Assembly: GCF_011299095.1 (NCBI RefSeq)
Contig: NZ_CP049889.1
Location: 761,501-825,500, forward strand
DNA: 64,000 nucleotides
Direction of reading: 5' to 3'
Source: Jeotgalibaca porci
GTDB taxonomy: Bacteria > Bacillota > Bacilli > Lactobacillales > Aerococcaceae
In this document: one piece after another, positions 25,640-35,117 of the stretch
How the letters are laid out: the number at the start of each line of letters is the position of its first letter
Position numbering within the stretch: position 1 is the first letter of the stretch
Notes under the pieces: generated by a model
Databases searched by the model: none
Seen by the model: only the letters and a program-made list of their open reading frames with translations
What the model was told of the DNA's origin: nothing
Made by a program: the position numbers and the translations under genes

Positions 25640-26392
25640 GTGTTTACAGAGGTACGTTATCAAGTTATCAAAGAGTTGCTGCAAGAACAAAGTATCGTTA
25701 AAATGCAGGAAATCGTGCAGCTCACTGGTAGCTCGGAGTCCACTATCCGGCGTGATTTGTCGGCTTTAGAAGAGGAAGGCGTTTTGATTCGTGTTCATGG
25801 CGGTGCCAAACGCGGCTACAAATTACAGGCAGAACCTGCGATGGATATTAAGTCCGGATTGAATATGGATGACAAGCATTTGATTGCTAAACGTGCGGCT
25901 GCTTTCGTCGAAGAGGAAGATGTCATCTTCTTAGATGCCGGCTCTACTACATTTGAAATGATTCCTTTTCTTCAAGGTAAGAAAGTAACGGTTGTGACGA
26001 ATGGCGTTCCCCATGCGAGTTTATTGGCAGATTTGAATATTTCGACGATTTTGTTGGGTGGAAAAATCAAGTTGGAAACAAAAGCGATTATTGGGGCGAC
26101 ATGCTTACGGCAACTGGATGACTATCGGTTTAATAAAGTGTTTCTGGGAATGAATGGGGTTGACGTGGAGTTTGGTTTCACGACACCGGACATCGAAGAA
26201 GCGGCGATTAAAGCGAAGGCAATTGAACATGGCGCACGGAAATATGTGTTGGTAGATGAATCGAAATTCGGAGTGGTTACTTTTTCAAAAGTGGCTGAAT
26301 TAGCGGATTGTGATGTTATCAGTGTGAATGTTAGTGAACGAAAACGGAAGAAATTGGCAGAAGCAACAACGTATTGGGAGGCGAAAATATGA
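25640..26392 (+). CDS. fruR: DeoR-family repressor of the fructose operon
   Basis: N-terminal HTH_DeoR (residues 6-57, SESTIRRDLSALEEEG, ending VHGGA) and a sugar-phosphate-sensing domain (DEXXSTTFEMIPFL-like, KVFLGMNGVD). The usual effector is fructose-1-phosphate. GTG start with GAGGTGAT upstream. It overlaps fruK by 4 nt (ATGA). Confidence 0.9.
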   Translation: MFTEVRYQVIKELLQEQSIVKMQEIVQLTGSSESTIRRDLSALEEEGVLIRVHGGAKRGYKLQAEPAMDIKSGLNMDDKHLIAKRAAAFVEEEDVIFLDAGSTTFEMIPFLQGKKVTVVTNGVPHASLLADLNISTILLGGKIKLETKAIIGATCLRQLDDYRFNKVFLGMNGVDVEFGFTTPDIEEAAIKAKAIEHGARKYVLVDESKFGVVTFSKVAELADCDVISVNVSERKRKKLAEATTYWEAKI

Positions 26393-27312
26393 TTTATACA
26401 GTAACGTTGAACCCGTCGATTGACTATGTAGTACGACTGGAAAAAATGGATTTGGATGCGGTAAATCGCATTGAGGAAGATTTCAAATTGCCGGGCGGAA
26501 AAGGCATTAATGTTTCGCGGATTTTGAAACAACTGGCAGTTCCTTCTACCGCTTGGGGATATGCCGGCGGTTTTACCGGAAAATACATTGCGGATTGGTT
26601 GACAGAAGAAGGCATTACGACTGATTTTAGTGAAGTCAGCGAGCCAACGCGGATTAACGTCAAAATTAAAGCGGACCATGAAACAGAATTAAACGGTGCC
26701 GGGCCACTGGTTAGCCCAGAAGCACGCTTAGAGTTAGAAGAAAAATTTGCGACGTTGACAGCAGATGATGTTGTCGTTTTGTCGGGAAGCAAGCCCCCTT
26801 CACTGCCGGAAGATTATTACCAGCAGCTGATTGCGTTGGTTCAGAAAGCTGGCGCAACGTTTGTTATCGATACGACTGGACAGGAATTATTAACTTCTTT
26901 GAAATCAAATCCTTTGGTTGTGAAACCGAATCATCACGAACTGGCGGATATGTATGGCATGAAAGCTTCAGGTATGACGGATTTAATCCCTTATGGAAAG
27001 CAACTGGTCGCTGACGGTGCGCAGTATGCCATTGTTTCGATGGCTAGCGACGGAGCCTTGTTCTTTGACGGTAACGCGGTTTATCACGGCTGGTCTCCAA
27101 AAGGAACGGTTAAAAACTCCGTAGGCTCAGGGGACTCCATGATTGCCGGCTTTGTTGGAACGTATTTGAAAGAAAAAGACGCGTTAGCGGCTTTTCGTAT
27201 GAGCTTAGCATGCGGAAGTGCGACGGCGTTCTCAGATGATTTGGCGAAAGCTACAGAAATTCAAGCATTATTACCAACTATTACCATTAAAAAATTGGAG
27301 GAAATCGCATGA
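26389..27312 (+). CDS. fruK: 1-phosphofructokinase
   Basis: PfkB-family kinase that turns fructose-1-phosphate into fructose-1,6-bisphosphate. N-terminal TLNPSIDYVV, the PfkB motif GGKGINVSRIL, and C-terminal GSGDSMIAGF with the catalytic Asp. 307 aa. ATG 26389 overlaps the fruR stop; the stop overlaps fruA by 4 nt. Confidence 0.93.
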   Translation: MIYTVTLNPSIDYVVRLEKMDLDAVNRIEEDFKLPGGKGINVSRILKQLAVPSTAWGYAGGFTGKYIADWLTEEGITTDFSEVSEPTRINVKIKADHETELNGAGPLVSPEARLELEEKFATLTADDVVVLSGSKPPSLPEDYYQQLIALVQKAGATFVIDTTGQELLTSLKSNPLVVKPNHHELADMYGMKASGMTDLIPYGKQLVADGAQYAIVSMASDGALFFDGNAVYHGWSPKGTVKNSVGSGDSMIAGFVGTYLKEKDALAAFRMSLACGSATAFSDDLAKATEIQALLPTITIKKLEEIA

Positions 27313-29207
27313 AAATCAAAGATGTAATGCTGAAAGAATTAATGATTTTACCTTTAACAGCGGATTCGAAAGCCGGTGTTATTGAGGAAATGACGCAACG
27401 TTTGTTTGACAAAGGTGTTATTAATGACTTGGAACTATTCCGCGATGGCATTCACAATCGTGAAGCACAATCCTCAACGGGATTAGGTGACGGAATTGCG
27501 ATGCCACATGCGAAAAATGCAGCAGTGACGCGCCCAGCAGTTGTTTTTGCAAAGAGCGAAGCAGGCGTGGATTATGATTCGTTGGATGGACAACCGGCAC
27601 ACCTCTTCTTTATGATTGCGGCTCCGGATAGCGCGAATGATGTGCATTTACAAGTATTGTCCGGTTTATCCCGTTTGTTGTTGGATCCGGCTTTACTGGG
27701 TAAATTGAAACAAGCTCAGACAGCGGAAGATGTGGAGGCTTTATTTGCCGCAGCGGAAGCAGCGAAGGATGCTGAGGAAGCGGCTGAAAATGAAACAGCA
27801 GCTACACCGGTAGATTCAGAGCGTCCATTCGTTGTTGCTGTGACAGCTTGCCCGACTGGTATCGCGCATACGTACATGGCCGAAGATGCTTTGAAGAAGA
27901 AAGCAGCTGAAATGGGTGTCGATATCAAAGTCGAAACGAACGGTTCAGACGGAACGAAAAACCGTTTGACGGCTGACGATATTGAACGTGCTTCGGCTGT
28001 TATCGCCGCAGTTGGTAAAAAAGTGGAAATGAACCGTTTCAAAGGTAAACGCGTTTTGGAACGTCCGGTTGCGGATGGCATCAAAAAAGCTGAAGAGTTG
28101 ATTACGAAAGCTGTTAATCAAGAAGCACCGATTTACCAAGGTGACAAGGAAGCTGTTCAAGAAGAGAATTATGAAAAAACGTCTGGCTTGTCTTCGTTGT
28201 ATAAAGACTTGATGAACGGGATTTCGCATATGCTTCCGTTTGTTGTCGGTGGCGGGATTATCTTGGCGATTTCCTTCTTATTTGAAAATTGGTTTGGGGA
28301 TGAAAGTGCTGTGTTCTTGTCGTTGAATCAAACGGGTGCCGCGGCCTTCCAATTCTTGATTCCGATCTTAGCGGGTTATATTGCCTATAGTATTGCGGAT
28401 CGTCCGGGACTTCTACCTGGTATGGCGGGCGGTTTCATGGCAGTACAAAGCAATGCTGGTTTCCTCGGTGGATTAATTGCCGGTTTCCTAGCAGGTTATG
28501 TGATGAATGCAGTCAAACGTGGACTTAGTGGTTTACCGAAATCATTAGCTGGTTTGAAAACGATCCTCTTGTTCCCTGTGTTTGGCTTGCTGTTTACTGG
28601 TTTAATTATGTACTTCTTCGTTGGTCCAGTATTCGCAACGATTAACAACGCGATGCTTGATTTCTTGGCTGGCCTTGGAACGGGTAATACGGTTCTCCTT
28701 GGTGCGGTACTTGGTGGCATGATGGCGATTGATATGGGTGGTCCATTTAACAAAGCGGCGTATGCCTTCTCAATCGGAATTTTTACAGATACAGGTGATG
28801 GCCGTTGGATGGCTGCGGTTATGGTCGGCGGGATGATTCCACCGATTGCGATTGCTTTGGCAACATTCTTATTCAAAAATAAATTCAACGCTGTTGAGCG
28901 TCAATCCGGTTTATCAAACTTGATTATGGGATTATCGTTCATCACAGAAGGTGCGATTCCATTTGCGGCCGCAGATCCTTTGCGCGTGATTGGTTCATCC
29001 ATCGTTGGTTCTGCAATTGCCGGCGGTTTGACGCAATTCTGGAATACATCCATTCCAGCTCCTCATGGGGGAATATTCGTAGTCAGTCTGGGTGAGAACC
29101 GTTTGATGTTCTTAGTGGCTCTCCTGATTGGTTCAGTTATTTCAGCAGCCTTGCTTGGCTTGCTACGTAAACCTGCTACAGAAAGTGATGTAAAATTGAA
29201 AGCTTAA
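27309..29207 (+). CDS. fruA: Fructose PTS EIIABC
   Basis: Phosphorylating fructose importer producing fructose-1-phosphate. EIIA at the N-terminus with the phospho-His in GIAMPHAKN, a short Ala/Glu linker (about 145-165), EIIB with phospho-Cys in VTACPTGIAHTYMAE, then EIIC with about ten membrane segments (GISHMLPFVVGGGI, DMGGPFNKAAY, EGAIPFAAADP). 632 aa, all domains intact. Confidence 0.95.
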   Translation: MKIKDVMLKELMILPLTADSKAGVIEEMTQRLFDKGVINDLELFRDGIHNREAQSSTGLGDGIAMPHAKNAAVTRPAVVFAKSEAGVDYDSLDGQPAHLFFMIAAPDSANDVHLQVLSGLSRLLLDPALLGKLKQAQTAEDVEALFAAAEAAKDAEEAAENETAATPVDSERPFVVAVTACPTGIAHTYMAEDALKKKAAEMGVDIKVETNGSDGTKNRLTADDIERASAVIAAVGKKVEMNRFKGKRVLERPVADGIKKAEELITKAVNQEAPIYQGDKEAVQEENYEKTSGLSSLYKDLMNGISHMLPFVVGGGIILAISFLFENWFGDESAVFLSLNQTGAAAFQFLIPILAGYIAYSIADRPGLLPGMAGGFMAVQSNAGFLGGLIAGFLAGYVMNAVKRGLSGLPKSLAGLKTILLFPVFGLLFTGLIMYFFVGPVFATINNAMLDFLAGLGTGNTVLLGAVLGGMMAIDMGGPFNKAAYAFSIGIFTDTGDGRWMAAVMVGGMIPPIAIALATFLFKNKFNAVERQSGLSNLIMGLSFITEGAIPFAAADPLRVIGSSIVGSAIAGGLTQFWNTSIPAPHGGIFVVSLGENRLMFLVALLIGSVISAALLGLLRKPATESDVKLKA

Positions 29208-29224
29208 TTAAATAAGTATGAAAG

Positions 29225-29364
29225 GTGCAAAGGTTGGTTCATTTGAACTGACCTTTGCACCTTTTTGATGTAAAGCGTGCAAGAGTACATGCTTTTTAGT
29301 TAACCTTTGCACGCTTTTAAGGCTAGGTCGGCAAGAGTTGTGTTTTTGGACCGAACCTTTGCCG
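29225..29364. repeat. 52-bp alternating inverted-repeat array D1, also terminating fruA
   Basis: GTGCAAAGGT (29225), ACCTTTGCAC (29251), GTGCAAGAGT (29277), ACCTTTGCAC (29303), CGGCAAGAGT (29329), ACCTTTGCCG (29355): six 10-bp motifs with exactly 16 bases between each, so the period is 52. Spacers differ. The first pair followed by T5 forms a good terminator for fruA. Confidence 0.9.
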
Positions 29365-29390
29365 GCCAACACTGATTTATGCATACAAAA

Positions 29391-29418
29391 ACAGACATGG
29401 AAATATTTCCATGTCTGT
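29391..29418 (-). terminator. Terminator after map
   Basis: ACAGACATGGAAAT and its complement form a perfect 14-bp palindrome with a T run on both outer sides. Confidence 0.88.
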
Positions 29419-29425
29419 TTTTTAT

Positions 29426-30181
29426 TTATTCTGGTTGCAGCGTTAAGATTTTTGGGCCTTCACTTGTGATGGCAATTGTGTGCTCGAATTGGCAGCTTAT
29501 TCCGCCATCTTGCGTGCGTGCTGTCCAACCATTTTTATCCATTTTAGATTTCCACGTTCCTGTATTCACCATGGGCTCGATTGTAATGGTCATGCCCTCT
29601 TTCAAGCGCAGACCTTTGCCTGGTAAACCGTAATGTGGAACTGCCGGACCTTCGTGCATCGTTGGGCCGATGCCGTGGCCGATAAAATCGCGGACAACTG
29701 AGAAACCTTCCGCTTCCACGTATGTTTGAATCGCGTGGCCGATATCGCCGATGCGGTTTCCAACTTTGGCTTGCTCAATTCCTAAGTACATTGCTTTTTT
29801 GGTTACTTCTTTCAAACGATCCACTGTTGGGCTCGATTCGCCGACAATATAGCTCCAACATGAGTCAGACATCGCACCATTATAGTTCACAACCGTGTCT
29901 ACTTTGACCAAGTCACCATCTTTAAGAACTTCTTTAGTGCTTGGGAAACCGTGGCAAATAGCGTCGTTTACGCTGGTACAGGTTGCGAATTCATAGCCTT
30001 CAAACCCGATTTGTTCTGGGATTGCGCCTGCATCGCGAATTGCTTTTTCAACAAAATCATTAATGGCCATCGTTGTAATTCCCGGTTTGATAAAATCGCG
30101 TAGCGCAACATGAATGTTTGCCAGGATTTGACCAGACTCTGCCATTGCTTCGATTTCGCGTTGGGATTTTAGTGTAATCAT
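29426..30181 (-). CDS. map: Methionine aminopeptidase, type I
   Basis: Removes the N-terminal Met from new proteins. Metal ligands in KVDTVVNYNG...SDSCW (Asp, Asp), GHGIGPTMHEGP (His), TIEPMV (Glu) and FEHTIAIT (Glu). 251 aa, the length of the short type Ia enzymes. Monocistronic. Confidence 0.94.
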   Translation of the reverse strand: MITLKSQREIEAMAESGQILANIHVALRDFIKPGITTMAINDFVEKAIRDAGAIPEQIGFEGYEFATCTSVNDAICHGFPSTKEVLKDGDLVKVDTVVNYNGAMSDSCWSYIVGESSPTVDRLKEVTKKAMYLGIEQAKVGNRIGDIGHAIQTYVEAEGFSVVRDFIGHGIGPTMHEGPAVPHYGLPGKGLRLKEGMTITIEPMVNTGTWKSKMDKNGWTARTQDGGISCQFEHTIAITSEGPKILTLQPE

Positions 30182-30242
30182 TTGTATATTCCTCCATCAT
30201 TTACAATCTTCATTAGTAAATTATACCATTTTTAACCCAAAA

Positions 30243-30283
30243 AACCTATTTACCTCCCCTGTCCAATTGGGCGTAAATAGGTT
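30243..30283. repeat. 11-bp inverted repeat between map and manA
   Basis: AACCTATTTAC and its complement flank a 19-base loop in the divergent promoter region. A manA promoter is likely just downstream (TTGACA near 30297, TTATAA 17 bp later). An operator or a terminator for upstream RNA. Confidence 0.4.
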
Positions 30284-30411
30284 TAGTCCTGTGCTTGACA
30301 GGGTTTTGTTACAATTATTATAAGGAATTAAATGTGAGGATGCAAGGATATGTATTTGCCAATAAAAATCTGGTAAAGTAGAGTTAGTAATTCAGTATGA
30401 GGAGGACCTTC

Positions 30412-31359
30412 ATGATACAACCTTTATTTATGCAACCTGTGCTTCAAGAAAAAATGTGGGGTGGTACGAAACTTCGCGATATTTACGGTTATTCTATCCC
30501 AAGTGATCACACGGGCGAGTGCTGGGCAATCAGTGCCCATCCGGATGGTATTGGAAAAATTGCAATTGGTACCTTTGCCGGTATGGGCTTGGATGAGTTG
30601 TACCAAGCGCATCCAGAGCTTTTTGGAAATCCGAGCTCCCCTGTTTTTCCACTTTTGACGAAAATTATTGACGCGGCGGACGCTTTGTCGGTTCAAGTGC
30701 ATCCAGATGATGCATATGGAATGGAACACGAAGGTGAACTCGGCAAGACGGAATGCTGGTACATCATCGATGCAGATGAAGGTGCCGAGATCATTTACGG
30801 TCACAATGCCCTTTCCAAAGAAGAATTTGCGGAAATGGTTCAAGAAGGTAAATGGAGCGATTTATTACGCTATGTACCGGTTAAACGCGGCGATTTTTTC
30901 TTTGTGCCGAGTGGAACGATTCATGCGATTGGCGCGGGAATCACAATACTGGAAACGCAACAAAGCAGTAATACGACTTACCGTGTGTATGACTTTGACC
31001 GCGTGGAGCAAAACGGCCAAAAGCGTGATTTGCACATTCAAGAATCGATTGATGTAACGGCTTTTCCACATGTGGATGCAGTCAATCATTTCAAAGTTGA
31101 CGGTATGGTTACAACGTTCATCGAGAGCGACTACTTCAATGTCTACAAATGGGATATTACTGAATCTTTCACTTATAGACAAACAGCTGCTTATACTTTG
31201 GTAAGTGTTTTGGAAGGCGAAGGCGTGTTGGAAGTTGCGGGCGATTCATATGCTATAATGAAGGGGATGCATTTCGTTTTACCGAACGGCATTGCGGATG
31301 TCAGGTTGGATGGAAACTTCGAAATGTTAGTTTCGACACCTGGTCCGAAAAGTTTATAA
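30412..31359 (+). CDS. manA: Mannose-6-phosphate isomerase, class I
   Basis: Interconverts mannose-6-P and fructose-6-P. Cupin-fold zinc enzyme; metal ligands in LSVQVHPDD and in the Glu after GKTE, and SGTIHAIGAGI. 315 aa, the short Firmicutes form. ATG 30412 follows GAGGAGG. Followed at 18 bp by the M20 gene. Confidence 0.93.
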   Translation: MIQPLFMQPVLQEKMWGGTKLRDIYGYSIPSDHTGECWAISAHPDGIGKIAIGTFAGMGLDELYQAHPELFGNPSSPVFPLLTKIIDAADALSVQVHPDDAYGMEHEGELGKTECWYIIDADEGAEIIYGHNALSKEEFAEMVQEGKWSDLLRYVPVKRGDFFFVPSGTIHAIGAGITILETQQSSNTTYRVYDFDRVEQNGQKRDLHIQESIDVTAFPHVDAVNHFKVDGMVTTFIESDYFNVYKWDITESFTYRQTAAYTLVSVLEGEGVLEVAGDSYAIMKGMHFVLPNGIADVRLDGNFEMLVSTPGPKSL

Positions 31360-31377
31360 AATTAAGGGGATGAGTGA

Positions 31378-32556
31378 ATGAGTTTACTGGATATTTTGAC
31401 ACAGAAGCTGGAGGAGAAAGAAGGACGGATTATTGAGATGCGTCGTTATTTACACGCGCATCCAGAATTGTCATTTGAAGAAGAAAAAACAGCGCAATAC
31501 ATTGCTGACTTCTACAAGGATGTTCCTGTGGATAAAGTTGAAACGAATTACGGCGGCGGCCATGGTGTAGTGGTAACGATTAAGGGTGCCCAACCTGGTA
31601 AGACGATTGCGATTCGTGCCGATTTTGACGCGTTGCCAATTACTGAGGAAACAGATGTCGCATTCAAATCGACGAATCCAGGCGTGATGCATGCTTGTGG
31701 TCATGATGGACACACTGCTTATATGCTTATTTTGGCGGAAACGTTGGCGGAACTGAAAAGTGAGTTGAAAGGTACGATTCGCGTGCTGCATCAACCTGCT
31801 GAAGAAGTCCCACCAGGTGGCGCATTGGGTATGATTAAAGCCGGTGCTCTTGAAGGCGTTGACCATATCTTTGGTATTCACGTCATGTCCAATATGGAAA
31901 CAGGTAAAGTCTTCTACCGCGCGGGAAATACGCAAACTGGCCGTTCTTATTTCAAGTTGAAAGTGCAAGGTAAAGGTGGACATGGTTCCTCTCCACATAC
32001 AGCGAATGATGCGATTGTTGCAGCAAGTTCATTTGTTATGAATGTTCAAACAATCGTTAGCCGCCACATTAACCCATTTGATACAGCAGTTGTAACGATT
32101 GGTTCATTTGACGGAAAAGGTTCATTTAACGTTATTAAAGATTCTGTTACGCTTGAAGGAGACGTGCGTACGATGTCTGATGAAAGTCGGACAATCGTTG
32201 AAGAGCAAGTTCGTCAATTTGCGGAAGGTTTGGAAACGTCATTCAAAGTTAAGAGTGAGTTGGAATACGCAAACGACTACCCTGTCTTGTATAACGATCC
32301 TGAAGTGACAGGATTGGTACAAGAAGCGTTGGAAGCAGCGGATTTCGCTGAGATTTTGGAAACAGCGCCGCAACCACCTTCAGAAGACTTTGCTTACTAC
32401 TTAAAAGAAGTACCAGGTACATTCTTCTACGTCGGTGCAATGCCGGCAAATGGTGAGTGGTATCCACACCACCATCCAAAATTCGAAATTAACGAAGACA
32501 GCTTGTTAATATCTGCAAAAGCAATGGCAGCCGTTGTCGTTAAGTTCTGTGGATAA
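31378..32556 (+). CDS. M20-family amidohydrolase
   Basis: Metallopeptidase-fold hydrolase of N-acyl amino acids (hippurate, N-acetyl-diaminopimelate or N-acetylcysteine type; not resolved). Metal-binding HACGHDGHTA and the EEVPPGG loop with catalytic Glu; the dimerisation domain begins near residue 185 (GKGGHGSSPH). 392 aa. ATG preceded by AAGGGGATGAG. Confidence 0.88.
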   Translation: MSLLDILTQKLEEKEGRIIEMRRYLHAHPELSFEEEKTAQYIADFYKDVPVDKVETNYGGGHGVVVTIKGAQPGKTIAIRADFDALPITEETDVAFKSTNPGVMHACGHDGHTAYMLILAETLAELKSELKGTIRVLHQPAEEVPPGGALGMIKAGALEGVDHIFGIHVMSNMETGKVFYRAGNTQTGRSYFKLKVQGKGGHGSSPHTANDAIVAASSFVMNVQTIVSRHINPFDTAVVTIGSFDGKGSFNVIKDSVTLEGDVRTMSDESRTIVEEQVRQFAEGLETSFKVKSELEYANDYPVLYNDPEVTGLVQEALEAADFAEILETAPQPPSEDFAYYLKEVPGTFFYVGAMPANGEWYPHHHPKFEINEDSLLISAKAMAAVVVKFCG

Positions 32557-32562
32557 ATTAGA

Positions 32563-32700
32563 TAGAGTGGGAAAAAAGGCGTTTAGATCCGAATCACTGG
32601 AACGAATAAGCACAGGATGGACACAGGCCATCCGCGCATTATTTGTGAAGTGGACGTCGGATCTGCCTTTTTGAGCACGTTTACACCAAAGTTATTCGTT
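32563..32700 (+). ncRNA. Dispersed structured element, copy 1
   Basis: Outer stem AAAAAGGC/GCCTTTTT, a GTTT bulge, second stem AGATCCGA (32585) with TCGGATCT (32657), then CACT/AGTG and an inner hairpin GGATGG/CCATCC. A second copy at 50850 keeps the fold, the single-stranded TCACTGG and GAAGTG blocks, and even the following GTTATTCG stretch, while stem bases change in pairs. It lies 3' of the M20 gene. Confidence 0.6.
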
Positions 32701-32701
32701 A

Positions 32702-32743
32702 ATAGTAGAGGGGCCGGGAGTTCTTTCCCGGCCCCTCTACTAT
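32702..32743. terminator. Strong bidirectional terminator
   Basis: 18-bp perfect stem beginning ATAGTAGAGGGG with a 6-base loop. It overlaps the stop codon of the LacI-type gene (32740-32742). Confidence 0.85.
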
Positions 32744-33723
32744 TTCTTCGTTGATTCGCGTTTTATTAACCGCGTCGCAATTGAGATATTCTGGGTTATC
32801 CCCACATTTCCTTCCATGCGTTCGACCAGTAAATTCAAACCGATGCTGCCGAGAGCCTCTGTATCTACTTGAATAGTGGATAAGGCGGGATAAACATAAC
32901 GGGCAACGTTGCTGTCATTGAATCCAATCAGGCTAACCCGCTCCGGTACTTGAATATTCGCGTCTTGCAAACTCCGCATCGCGCCAATCGCGATGGCATC
33001 GTTGGCACAGAAGAAAAATGTTGGTAAGTTATCCCCATGTTCCGAAATTGCTTGGTTCATCAGTGCTTGTCCAGATGCTGTGGAAAAACTACCGGTGTAA
33101 AAGGCTGCTTCGTTATACTTGCCACTTTGCATAAGCGCTGCTTGAAATAGTAATTCGCGCGGATCATCCAGTACTTGCTTCTGATCCTGTGTTGTTTCTT
33201 TTCCACCGAGAAAACCAATCGTCTTGTATTTTGCAGCTTCTGCCATTACTTGTTGAATAGCGTAATTAAAATCAACCGTCACACTGTCGGCTTGATTGCT
33301 CATTTGATTTGAATCGATAAAGACTAACGGCTTCTCAAATTTTTTAAGTTGTGTCACTTGGCCGTCACTAAACTTACCGATGGCACAAATACCCGCAATA
33401 TCTTCTTCGAGTTCAGTCGGAATCTGTTGATAAAGGGTTGTGATAACTAAATTTTTCTTTTTGCCATGTTCTTCCATCGCCAGACGAATCGCTTGGTAAT
33501 AGATGTCATCCAGTTCTTCCTGCTGGCTGTACCAATGGATAAGTAAAATTTTACGGTTGGGAAGTTTCCGGACGGCTTTTTTATAGTCCAGACTTTCAGC
33601 AATCTGCCATATTTTTTGACGGGTTTCATCCCCGACTGATAATGTTTCGTCTTCATTTAAAACACGTGAAACGGTCGCCGTTGAAACGTTGGCTAATTCC
33701 GCTATATCCTTTAAGGTTGCGAT
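32740..33723 (-). CDS. LacI/GalR-family regulator with an apparent ATC start codon
   Basis: Full-length regulator: HTH (ATLKDIAELANVSTATVSRVL) followed by a periplasmic-binding-protein-like sensor domain (ICAIGKF, KPLVFIDSNQ, TFFFCANDAIAIGAM, VSLIGFND). The codon where the family start Met should be is ATC at 33723-33721, six bases after AGGAGGGG; TAG stands in frame five codons upstream and no ATG/GTG/TTG follows until residue 83. Either a rare non-AUG start or a start-codon mutation. Target unknown; 327 aa. Confidence 0.8.
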   Translation of the reverse strand: MATLKDIAELANVSTATVSRVLNEDETLSVGDETRQKIWQIAESLDYKKAVRKLPNRKILLIHWYSQQEELDDIYYQAIRLAMEEHGKKKNLVITTLYQQIPTELEEDIAGICAIGKFSDGQVTQLKKFEKPLVFIDSNQMSNQADSVTVDFNYAIQQVMAEAAKYKTIGFLGGKETTQDQKQVLDDPRELLFQAALMQSGKYNEAAFYTGSFSTASGQALMNQAISEHGDNLPTFFFCANDAIAIGAMRSLQDANIQVPERVSLIGFNDSNVARYVYPALSTIQVDTEALGSIGLNLLVERMEGNVGITQNISIATRLIKRESTKK

Positions 33724-33781
33724 GACTATCCCCTCCTAGGTAAAGTATTTACTAATGTTTTTAGTATACGATTTTATGGCG

Positions 33782-33811
33782 AAAAAAGCGACCCCAAGTG
33801 GAGTCGCTTTT
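33782..33811 (-). terminator. Terminator after the DEAD-box helicase gene
   Basis: AAAAGCGAC/GTCGCTTTT stem, loop of ten, T run on the minus strand. Confidence 0.8.
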
Positions 33812-33816
33812 GTGCA

Positions 33817-35103
33817 TTATTCTTCTGTTTTTGGACGGCGTGCGCCCTTGTTCTTTTGGGAACGGGTACGGTTTTTCTTCTTCGCTTTTTTAGGTGCTTC
33901 CGGAAGAGGTGTCCGATTCGTTTCTTGCCTTACGCCTTTTTCCTTCTTCACTTTTTCTTTCATCTTTGGCTGTGGCGCATCTGGAACTGTTTCGGGACGT
34001 TCATCCACCAACTGCCCTTTGAAAATAAACCATTCGGTCGTTTCGCTTGGACGCGGACCCAGCTTACGCAGGTCACGAATTCCGCGTTCATTTACTAATG
34101 ATAAAACGCGGCCCTCTTTGCCCATGCGGCCGGTACGTCCGGAACGGTGTTGATACACTTCTTGAGAAAGCGGCAAATCATAGTTGATGACATATGGTAA
34201 ATCGGGAATATCAATTCCACGTGTTGATACATCGGTAGTCAATAGGAAGACCGCCTCGCCTTTCTTGAAGGCCTCTAAAGCATCTTTACGTTGACTTGTA
34301 CCATAATCGCTATGAAGCATGCGTACTTTCACGTTTTCAAACTGCATTTTCTCAGCGAGGTAATCCAGTTCTTGTACAGAGTTCACAAAGACAAGGGCCT
34401 GCATGCCCTTCACATTTCCCAAACGACGCAGTACTTCTGCGCGTTTGCGGTTATCCGCCAGTACATAGCCGTGCTCAGTTTGATCGGTACTTGCATCGGC
34501 TGTATCAATAATAGCCGGTTGTGTATTGAACCAACGCGACACTTCACGTAAGTTTTCGCTATCCGTTGCGGAATAGAATGCCATTTGTCTTTGTCCTGGC
34601 ATTTTTTTGATGAATTCACGCAAGTTATCCATGTGCTCGGGTTGTAATAAGTAGTCCGCTTCATCCAAGACTACCGTTTTAACCGTGTGGAGTTTTAATT
34701 TACGTTGGTTCGCTAGTTCTAACATACGGCCTGGCGTTCCGACTACAACTTCTGGTTTTAATTTTAAATTTTCGATTTGACGTTTTACGCTGGCGCCGCC
34801 GATTAGCGTTTGTACTTTCACATCGCGCAAGGATGCCCACTCTTCTAGAACTCGCCCAACTTGGACGCCCAGTTCTTGAGATGGTGTCAAAACGACTAGT
34901 TGCAATTCGCTCGACGTTTTTATTTTTTCTAAAAGTGGTAAAGCGTACGCTAACGTTTTTCCCGTTCCTGTCGGTGATAATCCAACAATATCTTCACCAG
35001 CTAGGAGCGGTTCAAACGAACGTTCCTGGATGGGTGTTGGGAGCTGGAAGCGCATGGACCGCCAGTGTCTTTGGAAACTGGGGTTCATTTTTTCAATCAT
35101 CAT
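33817..35103 (-). CDS. DEAD-box RNA helicase
   Basis: ATP-dependent RNA unwinding, probably in ribosome assembly or cold adaptation. Q motif region FQLPTPIQERS, Walker A SPTGTGKT, DEAD box VLDEADYLL, SAT as YSATDSE, and motif VI HRSGRTGRMG. The tail after residue 370 is Lys/Arg-rich (KKAKKKNRTRSQ), as in CshB-like proteins. 428 aa. The next gene upstream (35118) is 14 bp away. Confidence 0.92.
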   Translation of the reverse strand: MMIEKMNPSFQRHWRSMRFQLPTPIQERSFEPLLAGEDIVGLSPTGTGKTLAYALPLLEKIKTSSELQLVVLTPSQELGVQVGRVLEEWASLRDVKVQTLIGGASVKRQIENLKLKPEVVVGTPGRMLELANQRKLKLHTVKTVVLDEADYLLQPEHMDNLREFIKKMPGQRQMAFYSATDSENLREVSRWFNTQPAIIDTADASTDQTEHGYVLADNRKRAEVLRRLGNVKGMQALVFVNSVQELDYLAEKMQFENVKVRMLHSDYGTSQRKDALEAFKKGEAVFLLTTDVSTRGIDIPDLPYVINYDLPLSQEVYQHRSGRTGRMGKEGRVLSLVNERGIRDLRKLGPRPSETTEWFIFKGQLVDERPETVPDAPQPKMKEKVKKEKGVRQETNRTPLPEAPKKAKKKNRTRSQKNKGARRPKTEE

Positions 35104-35117
35104 AATTTATTCCTCTT

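Noticed and set aside
32563-32743. Dispersed element as a MITE
   Set aside because: Ends show only a weak shared TAGAG-GGG and no target duplication, while internal stems covary, which favours an RNA fold. Not fully excluded.
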